DNA of 10,807 nt from an uncultured Rhodospirillales bacterium. GTDB lineage: Bacteria; Pseudomonadota; Alphaproteobacteria; CALMVH01. Positions 1 through 6,768 of this stretch are shown one piece after another. The translations under genes were made by a program, and so were the position numbers. The notes under the pieces were generated by a model that saw only the letters and a list, made by a program, of their open reading frames with translations, was not told the origin of the DNA and did no database searches. The stretch is from NCBI GenBank assembly GCA_937873165.1, contig CALMVH010000153.1, positions 1 through 10,807 on the forward strand, given 5' to 3'. How positions within the stretch are numbered: position 1 is the stretch's first letter; each line of letters starts with the position of its first letter.

Positions 1-1662
1 GAACAGGGGGGAGGGTTCCAGCCCAACTACAACGCGCCGGCTCCTGCCAGCTATGCGCCTGTCTTCATCGAGCCGACCTTCCAGCTGACCGCGGGCGCGC
101 TGGAGATATGGATGGCCGTGGCCGGTCCCGCCGGCGCATGGTCGGGTGCCGATGTCTGGATCAGCCAGGACGGCACGAACTATGCGAAGTCCGCCAGCGT
201 GACGCAAAGTGCACGGTATGGCTATGTTTACACTGGATTGACGTCGTCGCAGCCAGGTCTCGACCTCGCCGACAGCTTTGGCGTGGATCTCACGTTGTCG
301 CAGGGTGCGCTTGCGGTTTCTCCCGGCCTTGCCGCCGCCGAAACCAATACGTCGCTTTGCTACGTAGACGGCGAGTTCCTGTCATACGGGGCAACGGTGC
401 TGACAGGGGCGCTGCACTATCAAGTATCCACCCTGAATCGGGGGCAGTTCGGAACAGCCCCTCTGGCGCATGCGGCCGAGACATTGTTCGTGCGCTGCGA
501 CAACGCCCTGGTTCAGCTGGTCGTGCAGCCCGGACTTATCGGCAGAACACTCTACATCAAGCTGCTGAACCGCAACGCGTATGGTGGGGGCCAACCCAGC
601 CTTTCAGAGGTCGAGCCCTACGCCTATACTTTCCAGGGACGGGCCTATACCGAACCCTTTCCGGCAGTGACCGGCTTCGGGACCGTCTATGCAGACAATT
701 TTGAAACCCTGGTGTGGACGCCTGTCGACGATCCGCGCACGCCGGGCTACGAAATCCGCCTCGGCATCAACTGGGGTGCCGCCATCGTGATCGGGCAGGT
801 GCTGGACAGCGGCTTCGCCATCAGTTCACCCGGCACCTACTGGATCGCGGCACGCTACCTAGCCCCAACGGGATATGTGGTTTACGGTCCTCCAACCAGC
901 ATCTCGGTACAGGGCGCCGCCATTATCCGCAACCTGCTGGTCAGCTTCAGCGAGGGCGCGAACGGATGGACCGGGGCATGCCAGGGCACGGTCCCGGTTG
1001 CGGGAAACCTGCAGCTCGATGCGGCGGGAAACATCCTGGGTGACCCCGCATTGCTGGCAGAAGCCAGCGTGCTGAACTATGGCGGCTGGCGGTTGGCGGG
1101 AACCTATACCAGCAGCGTAACGGTGAACGCGCAGAGCGTGCTGGATGCCCAAATCTCGATCGCGTACGCGGCCACGGCACAGTCGATCTATGACAATATC
1201 TTTACGGTCGCGAACGTTTTGGCCGATAGCGACCTGCTGGAAAATGCCAACGGACCCGTTGTAACCCTGATGCCGCAAATCGCCGTGGCGCAAGCCGACG
1301 GGACCTTTGCCGCGTGGCAAAACTTCGCGCCTGCCCATTACCTCGGCCAGTATTTCCGGTTCCGGCTGGTGCTGGCGACCAGCGATCCGACTATCAACTG
1401 CGTGGTGACAAACCTTACGGTCACGACCGATGTGCCCGACCGGGCTGCCAGCGGCACGAACTACGCCGTGTCCGCAGGGGGCGCCACCATCGTCTATACG
1501 CCGCCGTTCAACGTCGCACCCAATGTGCAGGTCACCATCCTGGACGGTGAAGCCGGCGATGTCGCTCACATCAACAAAACAGCGACCGGGTTCACGGTCA
1601 CGATCTTGAATAACGGCGCGGGAGTAGCCCGCACCATTGACTGGATCGCCCAGGGCTACTGA
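1..1662 (+). CDS. Phage tail tip / host-specificity protein, C-terminal 553 residues (5' partial)
   Basis: Reading frame 1 is open from the first base, so the gene starts upstream; the first Met (112) is internal. The visible part resembles the C-terminal half of gpJ/GTA-type 'putative phage tail proteins', the tail-tip hub that contacts the host receptor. Evidence is a β-rich stretch at visible residues about 115-215 with the family pattern YVDGEFLSYG, LNRGQFGT and AHAAE, then LIGRTLYIKLLNRNAYGG. A fibronectin-III-like domain follows at about 217-310, including PGYEIRLG and GTYWIAARY. A further β-rich region ends in a C-terminal knob from about 490 (PNVQVTILD, then RTIDWIAQGY at the very end). 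The amino-terminal part is missing, so its full domain order cannot be given. A tail fibre gene starts 30 bp downstream, consistent with one late operon. Confident for tail protein, less for exact subfamily. Confidence 0.85.
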   Translation, partial: EQGGGFQPNYNAPAPASYAPVFIEPTFQLTAGALEIWMAVAGPAGAWSGADVWISQDGTNYAKSASVTQSARYGYVYTGLTSSQPGLDLADSFGVDLTLSQGALAVSPGLAAAETNTSLCYVDGEFLSYGATVLTGALHYQVSTLNRGQFGTAPLAHAAETLFVRCDNALVQLVVQPGLIGRTLYIKLLNRNAYGGGQPSLSEVEPYAYTFQGRAYTEPFPAVTGFGTVYADNFETLVWTPVDDPRTPGYEIRLGINWGAAIVIGQVLDSGFAISSPGTYWIAARYLAPTGYVVYGPPTSISVQGAAIIRNLLVSFSEGANGWTGACQGTVPVAGNLQLDAAGNILGDPALLAEASVLNYGGWRLAGTYTSSVTVNAQSVLDAQISIAYAATAQSIYDNIFTVANVLADSDLLENANGPVVTLMPQIAVAQADGTFAAWQNFAPAHYLGQYFRFRLVLATSDPTINCVVTNLTVTTDVPDRAASGTNYAVSAGGATIVYTPPFNVAPNVQVTILDGEAGDVAHINKTATGFTVTILNNGAGVARTIDWIAQGY

Positions 1663-1692
1663 TCCCGACAATCTCCAACCAGAGGAAACGAC

Positions 1693-2412
1693 ATGTCCCA
1701 GAACACGCTGGCGGAGCCGACGAGCGGCACGCTGAGCGGGCTTTCGCTCGTGCAGGGTCTGAACGCCGCGCTCGATACGCTGAATACCCTGGCATCGGGC
1801 GCGTCCGCCCCCGCCGTCCCGGAGGTCGGGCAGCTTTGGCACGACACCGGCAACAACCTGCTGAAGATCCGCAGCCAGGACAACACGGCCTGGGAAACAG
1901 TGGGATCGTTCGACGAAACAAACCACCTGTTCACGGTCGCCTTGGCGGCGTCCGCAGCGTCGGCCACGATCGCCGCCAGCGCCACCGTTGCCAGTGCGCT
2001 GTCCGGCACGCTTGCCATCGGGGGCGGCGGCACGGGGGCTACAACGGCGCAGCAGGCCTTGGCGAACCTCTTCGGCGCGTCCGTGCTGGGACAGGTCAAC
2101 GGCGGCACGGGCGCCACCGCGCTGGCGAATTTTTTCACCGACTCATTGGGCGGCAACGGCTATCGCCGCAACGGCATGGACGGGTTCATGGTCCAGTGGG
2201 AAACCACGGGCGTAATCAACGCGGCCAGCGGCGCGTCCGTTTACTGGCCAACCAGTTTCCCGAATGCCTGCCTGTTCGCCGTCGCGTGCCGCTACATCGG
2301 CAATGCCACCGCGGGAGGCGCCAATGTCTACGGTTGGACCAGCAACGCCGTAACCGTCTACAACGGCGGGTCCTCGGGCGCGCAGATCTCAATTCTCGCG
2401 ATAGGATACTAA
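1693..2412 (+). CDS. Phage tail fibre protein with gp53-like C-terminal domain
   Basis: 239 aa, with AGAGGAAA about 6 bp ahead of the ATG. The N-terminal part carries the virion-side motif QLWHDTGNNLLKIRSQDNTAW (residues 47-67), a 'this sample looks like' β-hairpin frequent in tail fibre N-termini. A short Ala-rich, likely helical or triple-stranded stretch follows (82-104). Two copies of the collagen-like/fibre repeat GGTGAT lie at 112-117 and 137-142, each followed by an A-L-N-F/L pattern. The C-terminal domain (about 155-239) reads NGYRRN, VQWETTG, SFPNACLFAV, ending in ISILAIGY. This matches the C-terminal receptor-binding domain seen in gp53/gp37-like tail fibres. Expected to form trimers at the tail tip and bind a host surface glycan. 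It is followed by a fibre-assembly-like gene whose ATG is only 1 bp beyond this stop, as usual for fibre/chaperone pairs. Confidence 0.82.
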   Translation: MSQNTLAEPTSGTLSGLSLVQGLNAALDTLNTLASGASAPAVPEVGQLWHDTGNNLLKIRSQDNTAWETVGSFDETNHLFTVALAASAASATIAASATVASALSGTLAIGGGGTGATTAQQALANLFGASVLGQVNGGTGATALANFFTDSLGGNGYRRNGMDGFMVQWETTGVINAASGASVYWPTSFPNACLFAVACRYIGNATAGGANVYGWTSNAVTVYNGGSSGAQISILAIGY

Positions 2413-2413
2413 C

Positions 2414-2623
2414 ATGACGACGATCTATTGGTCGAAATCGAAGCCTGGCTTCTACACGTCGGACGTAATGGGGGTATCCGCCATGCCCCCGGATGTGGTG
2501 GTGGTGACGGCTGTCACCTACCAGGCGCTGCTTTCGGGGCAGTCGAGCACGCAGGTCATCGGCAGCGACGGCAGCGGCAATCCCGTGCTGCAGGCCGCGA
2601 CGCCGCCCGCCGCCCCCTCGTAA
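2414..2623 (+). CDS. Short tail-fibre-assembly-like protein
   Basis: 69 aa. The ATG lies one base after the upstream fibre stop, so translation is probably coupled; GGAT inside the previous gene is the only Shine-Dalgarno candidate. The sequence follows the N-terminal pattern of tail fibre assembly proteins: IYWSKSKPGFYTSDV (4-18), then MPPDVVVVTAVTYQALLSGQ (24-43), then a Gly-rich turn and NPVLQ (56-60). Classical family members are 140-200 aa with a C-terminal half that helps fold the fibre; that half is absent here. It may be a short form specialised for this fibre or a remnant. Role (chaperone for the preceding fibre) is inferred from position and N-terminal similarity. Confidence 0.7.
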   Translation: MTTIYWSKSKPGFYTSDVMGVSAMPPDVVVVTAVTYQALLSGQSSTQVIGSDGSGNPVLQAATPPAAPS

Positions 2624-2637
2624 CAGAAGAAAGCCCC

Positions 2638-2910
2638 ATGGATGGCGAAGAGGACAACGACATCTTTTCCTTGCCGTTGTCAGGGAAAGAATTCGATCTG
2701 CCTGCCGTCAGGGTATCGATCGCCCTGCTGGCGGAGAGGGTCAGGGCACACAACAAGAAACTCGACGACGTGGAAACCGAGCTAAAGGCGGAATACGTGT
2801 GCCGCCACGAATTCAGGCCGGTGATGCGCCTGGTCTATGGGATGGCCAGCCTGATGCTGGTCGCCGTCGTGACCGCGATCGTCAATTCCGTTCTGAAGGG
2901 CCACGTATGA
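2638..2910 (+). CDS. Small phage membrane protein with C-terminal anchor (holin/lysis-accessory candidate)
   Basis: 90 aa from the ATG at 2638. The frame is open further upstream, but that would overlap the preceding gene, so the 2638 start, 14 bp after the previous stop, is preferred; its ribosome site is weak (AGAAGAAAG). Layout: acidic N-terminus (1-9), a charged, heptad-like helix with many Arg/Lys/Glu (about 25-52), the pattern EYVCRHEFRPVMRLVYG (52-68), then one hydrophobic segment (65-86, LVYGMASLMLVAVVTAIV). This helix-plus-C-terminal-membrane-segment design recalls XhlA-type lysis accessory proteins and similar unnamed proteins in alphaproteobacterial phages. It overlaps the next gene by ATGA, linking the two in translation. 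The lysis role is inference from topology and position, since no enzymatic motif exists. Confidence 0.7.
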   Translation: MDGEEDNDIFSLPLSGKEFDLPAVRVSIALLAERVRAHNKKLDDVETELKAEYVCRHEFRPVMRLVYGMASLMLVAVVTAIVNSVLKGHV

Positions 2911-3359
2911 GCCGGATCACGAACTACGCGGTGACCGCGCTCGCCATTCTGTTCTACTGCCTGACCATTGCGTCGGCATGGTGCGCTTTCTTTGACACAT
3001 CTCCCCCGATCGACGTCATCAGCGCACGAGTGGTATCGTTCGATCGCCAGACCCGCATCGCCCTGGTTGAATGGGAGGCGTTGAAACATCGTTATTGCCC
3101 AGGTGTGCGCGCCGGTTGGCTGCGCGACGGGGTGGTCGTATCCTTGCCGGAAGTCGTTTTGCCGCCGGAAAACTTCCGGGATCCCGCGTCGCCCGCCGAC
3201 TCGATCATTCGCTGGACCATTCCGCTGGAGGTACCGCCCTACCTGCAAGACGATTTCATCTACAAGGCGGAATGGCAGTTCTCATGCAACTTCATGCAGA
3301 CTGTCTTTCCCCTTCGGGTGGAATCACCCTTTGTGCCCGTCCATCAGCCTCCGGGCTGA
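2907..3359 (+). CDS. Phage membrane-anchored protein of unknown function
   Basis: 150 aa. The ATG overlaps the previous stop (ATGA), which fixes this start rather than the longer open frame beginning at 2799. One hydrophobic segment spans residues 7-28, followed by a soluble domain predicted to be β-rich. Two cysteines, C64 (in HRYCPGV) and C127 (in WQFSCNFMQ), could form a disulfide if the domain faces the periplasm. The end pattern F-x-C-N-x-x-Q-x-x-F-P-L-R-V (126-138) is one I associate with unnamed proteins near the lysis genes of alphaproteobacterial phages. Coupling with the preceding small membrane protein suggests a two-component job, perhaps holin regulation, spanin-like outer-membrane disruption or superinfection exclusion. 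None of these is shown by the sequence. The gene is followed by an intrinsic terminator. Confidence 0.72.
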   Translation: MSRITNYAVTALAILFYCLTIASAWCAFFDTSPPIDVISARVVSFDRQTRIALVEWEALKHRYCPGVRAGWLRDGVVVSLPEVVLPPENFRDPASPADSIIRWTIPLEVPPYLQDDFIYKAEWQFSCNFMQTVFPLRVESPFVPVHQPPG

Positions 3360-3380
3360 TCTCACATTTTCCCTTAGTTC

Positions 3381-3404
3381 ATCGCCGCCTTCGGGCGATT
3401 TTTT
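3381..3404 (+). terminator. Intrinsic terminator after the membrane-protein pair
   Basis: ATCGCC (3381-3386) pairs with GGCGAT (3394-3399) around a GCCTTCG loop, and the stem runs straight into six T residues (3399-3404). It sits 22 bp after the stop of the 150-aa protein and 12 bp before the ATG of the next gene, whose GGAGG ribosome site follows the T-run directly. A very similar element lies at 5836-5858. Confidence 0.75.
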
Positions 3405-3416
3405 CATGGAGGTTGA

Positions 3417-3728
3417 ATGCCGCTCGAAATTACGCTTCGCCAATCCCTGACCGTTGCCGTGACCGCCACTTCAGCGGCCTCGCCACAGCTTGTCCTGGCA
3501 GCCCGCGTTGCAGGCGATAACCGGAGCTACCTGAAATTCTTCGATCTCGATGGTACCAACACCATCATGATCGCGCCGCAGATCGGCGGCACCGTACCGG
3601 CCACCGGATACATGTCGATCGCCGCGTCCAGCGAGTTCTGGGACAACGCGGGCGCTATCCCGGGAAATGCGTTCTGGGCTTATCTTTCAGGCGGCACCTC
3701 GGCCAACCTTACCGTCTGGGAGGGCTGA
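3417..3728 (+). CDS. Small phage structural-type protein, unknown function
   Basis: 103 aa with a strong ribosome site (GGAGG, 3408-3412) 4 bp before the ATG. No signal peptide or membrane segment. The sequence alternates β-strands and Gly/Ser/Thr turns: LRQSLTVAVTAT (7-18), then YLKFFDLDG (37-45), then FWAYLSGGTSANLTVWEG at the C-terminus. That ending resembles small virion-associated proteins that occur beside tail fibres and may coat or connect the fibre. It starts directly behind a terminator and is followed after 3 bp by the SGNH tail fibre gene, so the two form one transcription unit. Partner or base-attachment role for the tailspike is inference; I do not recognise a named family. Confidence 0.65.
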   Translation: MPLEITLRQSLTVAVTATSAASPQLVLAARVAGDNRSYLKFFDLDGTNTIMIAPQIGGTVPATGYMSIAASSEFWDNAGAIPGNAFWAYLSGGTSANLTVWEG

Positions 3729-3731
3729 CCC

Positions 3732-5810
3732 ATGCCCTCGTTTCCCTCGCTGATCGGGTTGTTGAAGCGCAGCGCCAACCTGTCCGATCTCTCCAACCCG
3801 GCCGCGGCACGCCAATCGCTGGGCCTTGGGTCGCTTGCGACACAGAATTTCCCGCGTTCATCCGCCATCACGATCACGGCTCTGGGCGACAGCATATCGG
3901 CCCAGTCGACCTACGCTCCGGTAAACGTGCCGAGCGCCTCCATCCCGCAATGGAAAGCTTCGAACCCCTACCCTCTGAACTTTGTCGTCCAGAACGGCGG
4001 CTACAGTTTCCAGGCGTCTGCCGCCGGCACATCGGGAACCGGCACCGGGCCGATCGGTAACGCCTACAATCAGACGGACGGCGGCGTCACCTGGCAGCCC
4101 TTGCTGCCCAACATCAACAAGAGCGGCACGTGCTATCTGTTCTGGGCCGAAGCATTCTCGAACGGGCGGCTGGTCTGGGATCTCAGCGCCGGAAGAGGCG
4201 GCACGTGGCTGGGCATTTCCATGGTCTACGTGGTCACCGCAGGGCAGAATTACAGCAGCCCAACGATTACATTCGGCGCGGGCGCTACGGGCACGGTGCA
4301 GACCGATGGAGCAGGGCATATCACCGGCGTCACGGTCCAGAGCCCCGGTTATAACTCGGCGGGATCGTACAACTACGTCCTGTCCGACCCGACGGGATCG
4401 GGTGCGGTACTCTCAATCGCGGCGTCCGGCACGGGCGTGTTCGCGACCTCGGGGTGCCACACAGCCGGCATGGCGGCAAGCCTGCCGGATGTGGTCGCAT
4501 CGCCAGTGGATATCGTGGTGGTGCATGGCGGCATCAACGACATATTGAACAACGTTCCGTATGCGACCACCGTTGCCAACCTGCGCACCTGCTACGAAAC
4601 CTTGCTGAACGCCGGCAAGAAGGTGATTGCCGCTCCGCCGACGCCCAGCACCGGCCTGACCATGGCTCAAACCGCCACCCTGTTCCGCGTGCAACGTTTC
4701 GTCATGCAATATGTGCGCAAGGAAGCGCAGGCCAATCCACTTGGCTACAACATCGCGCTGGCGGACTGGTCGAGTTACTATACCGATGGCACGAATGCCC
4801 TGAACTACCCGGTTGGGGGCACGGGCGGCACGGCCGGCGCGATGACGCAGGATGGCCGTCACCCTTCGCCACGCGGCGCGTGGTATGCTGGACAGGCGGT
4901 GCTGCAGGCGGCACAGGCCTGGCTGCCAACCGAGCCCGTTTATGGATACCGGCCCTATAGCAGCTACGATGCCTACGATCCTGTTCTGAACCCGGGGGGC
5001 AACTGCCTGGAGGGCCTGCCCTGGGCCGCGAGCACGGCCTATGCGCCCGGCCAGCTCTGCAACGCCGCTGGCTATGTCTACCTGTGTACCGCAGGCGGCA
5101 TCTCTGCGGCCAGCAGCGGACCGGCGGGTACGTCCGGCTCTATCGCCGACGGCGGCGTGACATGGAAATTCATCAACAATGCCCGGCGGTCGGTATTCGC
5201 CAGCGGCAGCGGTGGCTACAGCAATCCCGCGACCGGCATCACGTTCTCCGGCGGCATTGCCAATGGGTACACATTGTACCGCATCGGCGGTTCGGCCAGC
5301 GGCACGGTCGGCCAGTCCATCGAAAGTCCATGGTCGAACGGCCAGGCCGGGCAGCGGCAGGTGCTGGCGTTCTCGCTGGGCAGCGGCAACGCCAGCGAGT
5401 TATGGGACTTCTTCGCCATGGCGACCAGCCCCTACGCCAACCAGGGCTTCACCGCCGCCGATTTGGCAACGGCTCTGGTTTACGGCGAGATGGAGATCGA
5501 GGTCACCAACATCGCCAACGTCACGCAACTGAACCTGCAGGCGCCGACGGCTGACGGATCAATGCTGTGCACGACAGGGCCGAATTCGGGCGGCGTCGGT
5601 TGGCATCTACCCGGAAGCGCGGGTGAAATGCTGCCTTGGCCCAACGGCGGCAAACTGCTGCTGCGCACCCAGCCGATGCCGCTGGCGCCCAGCCTTGCCA
5701 GCATGACCCTGCTGCTGCAGGTAGGATTCGATGCTTCCGGCGCGGCCGGAACCGCGACGGCGACGATCAAGATCAACTACGTCGCTCTCAGGCGCGCCTA
5801 TGTTTCGTGA
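3732..5810 (+). CDS. SGNH/GDSL-hydrolase tail fibre or tailspike
   Basis: 692 aa; GGAGG at 3719-3723 precedes the ATG. The N-terminal 35 residues (NLSDL, AARQSLGLGSLAT) match the repeat by which many fibres join the virion. The SGNH hydrolase core follows: block I GDS at 52-54 (nucleophile Ser54), a Gly-rich block II candidate at 154-157, block III GGIND at 266-270, and block V DGRH at 374-377, giving an Asp374/His377 pair. The core is interrupted by a carbohydrate-binding-like module (about 71-124, ending DGGVTW) and a β-strand insert (about 164-232). A second copy of the first module lies at about 429-481, followed by a C-terminal β-rich, jelly-roll-like domain to 692. Such enzymes remove acyl groups from capsule or exopolysaccharide, so a role in surface-glycan deacetylation during adsorption is likely. 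The exact substrate cannot be read from the sequence. Confidence 0.82.
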   Translation: MPSFPSLIGLLKRSANLSDLSNPAAARQSLGLGSLATQNFPRSSAITITALGDSISAQSTYAPVNVPSASIPQWKASNPYPLNFVVQNGGYSFQASAAGTSGTGTGPIGNAYNQTDGGVTWQPLLPNINKSGTCYLFWAEAFSNGRLVWDLSAGRGGTWLGISMVYVVTAGQNYSSPTITFGAGATGTVQTDGAGHITGVTVQSPGYNSAGSYNYVLSDPTGSGAVLSIAASGTGVFATSGCHTAGMAASLPDVVASPVDIVVVHGGINDILNNVPYATTVANLRTCYETLLNAGKKVIAAPPTPSTGLTMAQTATLFRVQRFVMQYVRKEAQANPLGYNIALADWSSYYTDGTNALNYPVGGTGGTAGAMTQDGRHPSPRGAWYAGQAVLQAAQAWLPTEPVYGYRPYSSYDAYDPVLNPGGNCLEGLPWAASTAYAPGQLCNAAGYVYLCTAGGISAASSGPAGTSGSIADGGVTWKFINNARRSVFASGSGGYSNPATGITFSGGIANGYTLYRIGGSASGTVGQSIESPWSNGQAGQRQVLAFSLGSGNASELWDFFAMATSPYANQGFTAADLATALVYGEMEIEVTNIANVTQLNLQAPTADGSMLCTTGPNSGGVGWHLPGSAGEMLPWPNGGKLLLRTQPMPLAPSLASMTLLLQVGFDASGAAGTATATIKINYVALRRAYVS

Positions 5811-5835
5811 AATATCTGATCATTTCCTGGATTGT

Positions 5836-5858
5836 AGCCGCCTTCCTGGCGGCTCTTT
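5836..5858 (+). terminator. Intrinsic terminator after the SGNH tailspike
   Basis: Perfect 7-bp stem AGCCGCC (5836-5842) / GGCGGCT (5848-5854) with a TTCCT loop, followed by CTTT (5855-5858), a weak T-run. It lies between the tailspike stop and the endolysin ATG. It shares GCCGCCTTC and TTTCATG at almost the same spacing with the terminator at 3381-3404. It would also lie inside the endolysin coding region if the upstream GTG (5807) were used. Confidence 0.6.
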
Positions 5859-5878
5859 CATGCGGAGAGTGCCTCGTC

Positions 5879-6436
5879 ATGCCCGACGTTAACGCGGCCG
5901 CGCTGGCGCTGAACAGCCGGGGCGAAAGGTGCCGCCTGCTGGCCTACGACGACCTGGCGCCGGCGCGCGCGCTGAAGCCGGGCGATCGTATCCGCGGGCG
6001 GCTGACCATCGGGTGGGGTCATACCGGACCGGATGTGCACATCGGGCTGACATGGACCCAGGCCCAGGCCGATGCCGCGCACCGGGCCGACTTGGCAGTG
6101 GTCGAGACAGCGGTCGCCCGGCTGGTGAAGGTAACCCTGACGGGCAACCAGTTCGGAGCGTTGACGGATTTCGCCTTCAATGCAGGCGTCGGTGCGTTGG
6201 GGCGGTCGCGCCTGCTGCGACGCATCAACCAGAACCGCCTTGATCTGGTTCCGGCGGAACTGATGCGCTGGGTTCGCGCGCGGGGCGTGGTGCTGCCAGG
6301 CCTTGTGACCCGCCGCGCGGGCGAGGCGGCGCTGTGGACGATCCCCGATATGCCCGATCCAGCGGCTCCGCCGCGTCCCGATCCCCCGACGTTGCAGGCA
6401 AGGCTCTACGGCTTGCTGACCCGCGCGGCCGGGTAA
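5879..6436 (+). CDS. Phage endolysin, T4-type lysozyme (glycoside hydrolase 24)
   Basis: 185 aa from the ATG at 5879 (GGAG at 5864-5867, 11 bp spacing). It cleaves the MurNAc-GlcNAc β-1,4 bond of peptidoglycan at the end of the lytic cycle. The GH24 triad is visible: Glu16 in GERCRLLAYDD, Asp25 nine residues later, and Thr43 in LTIGWGHTGPD. The second half has NQFGALTDFAFNAGVGAL (about 89-106) and GLVTRRAGEAALW (about 141-153), standard for the family. About 25 Pro-rich residues and a short tail end the protein. An alternative GTG start at 5807, overlapping the tailspike stop, would add 24 residues (KYLIISWIVAAFLAALSC and on), a hydrophobic segment like a signal or signal-arrest-release anchor. 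The same DNA forms the terminator hairpin, so the ATG start is preferred, but the choice is open. Confidence 0.88.
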   Translation: MPDVNAAALALNSRGERCRLLAYDDLAPARALKPGDRIRGRLTIGWGHTGPDVHIGLTWTQAQADAAHRADLAVVETAVARLVKVTLTGNQFGALTDFAFNAGVGALGRSRLLRRINQNRLDLVPAELMRWVRARGVVLPGLVTRRAGEAALWTIPDMPDPAAPPRPDPPTLQARLYGLLTRAAG

Positions 6437-6438
6437 CC

Positions 6439-6528
6439 ATGAACATTCCCAGTTTCAGGATCGACATCCCGGTCCTGGCCACATGGCGGCTGGCGCGCCG
6501 CCTGATTTCCCGTCTGACAACCAAGTGA
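6439..6528 (+). CDS. Possible 29-aa cationic peptide
   Basis: An ATG two bases after the endolysin stop opens a 29-codon frame ending TGA at 6528. There is no clear ribosome site, so translation would depend on coupling to the endolysin. The peptide has five Arg and one Lys against a single Asp, with hydrophobic residues spaced so that the second half (TWRLARRLISRL) would form an amphipathic helix. The next gene starts 8 bp later, so this frame fills the gap between two genes exactly. It may be a lysis helper, a leader, or a chance frame; no family is recognised. Confidence 0.42.
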   Translation: MNIPSFRIDIPVLATWRLARRLISRLTTK

Positions 6529-6536
6529 GGACAAGC

Positions 6537-6755
6537 ATGAACGTTATCGAAATCGCCACCAGCATCCCGGCCCTGATCGGCACGGCCACGGCCACCATCG
6601 AGGCCATCGACAAGGCCATTCCCGCACTGGACCAGTTGTTCAAGGACGTGGACGCAGAGGCCAAGGCGGCCTTTGCCGATGTGCTGGTGCAGGTCAAGCA
6701 GCTGACAGCCGAGGTAAAGACGCTGTTCGAAGCGACCCAGAAACCGGCGTCGTAA
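6537..6755 (+). CDS. Small helical phage protein, unknown function
   Basis: 72 aa from the ATG at 6537, chosen over the upstream in-frame ATG at 6483 because GAGG (6527-6530) stands 6 bp before it and because the longer form would overlap the 29-codon frame. It is almost entirely helical by composition: an Ala/Ile/Thr-rich N-terminal half (IATSIPALIGTATATIEAID) and a heptad-like charged half (about 33-68: FKDVDAEAKAAFADVLVQVK, then QLTAEVKTLFEA). No signal peptide, Cys or Trp. The N-terminal stretch is only moderately hydrophobic, so it is not a clear membrane segment. It is the last prophage gene, just before a hairpin and the tRNA. Genes of this size beside endolysins are often lysis accessories or unknown morons; no specific role can be read. 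Confidence 0.6.
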   Translation: MNVIEIATSIPALIGTATATIEAIDKAIPALDQLFKDVDAEAKAAFADVLVQVKQLTAEVKTLFEATQKPAS

Positions 6756-6768
6756 GCAAACATGGTAT

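Noticed and set aside
108..704. 198-codon + strand frame inside the tail tip gene
   Set aside because: Arg/Cys-rich shadow translation; the overlapping frame 1 has clear tail protein motifs.
859..1926. Long minus-strand open frame of 355 codons opposite the tail genes
   Set aside because: It lies antisense to two convincing tail genes, is Arg/Gly/His-rich as expected for a shadow in GC-rich DNA, and has no recognisable domain or ribosome site.
2428..2637. Upstream extension of the 90-aa membrane protein
   Set aside because: It would overlap nearly all of the fibre-assembly-like gene and reads as low-complexity Gly/His/Arg sequence.
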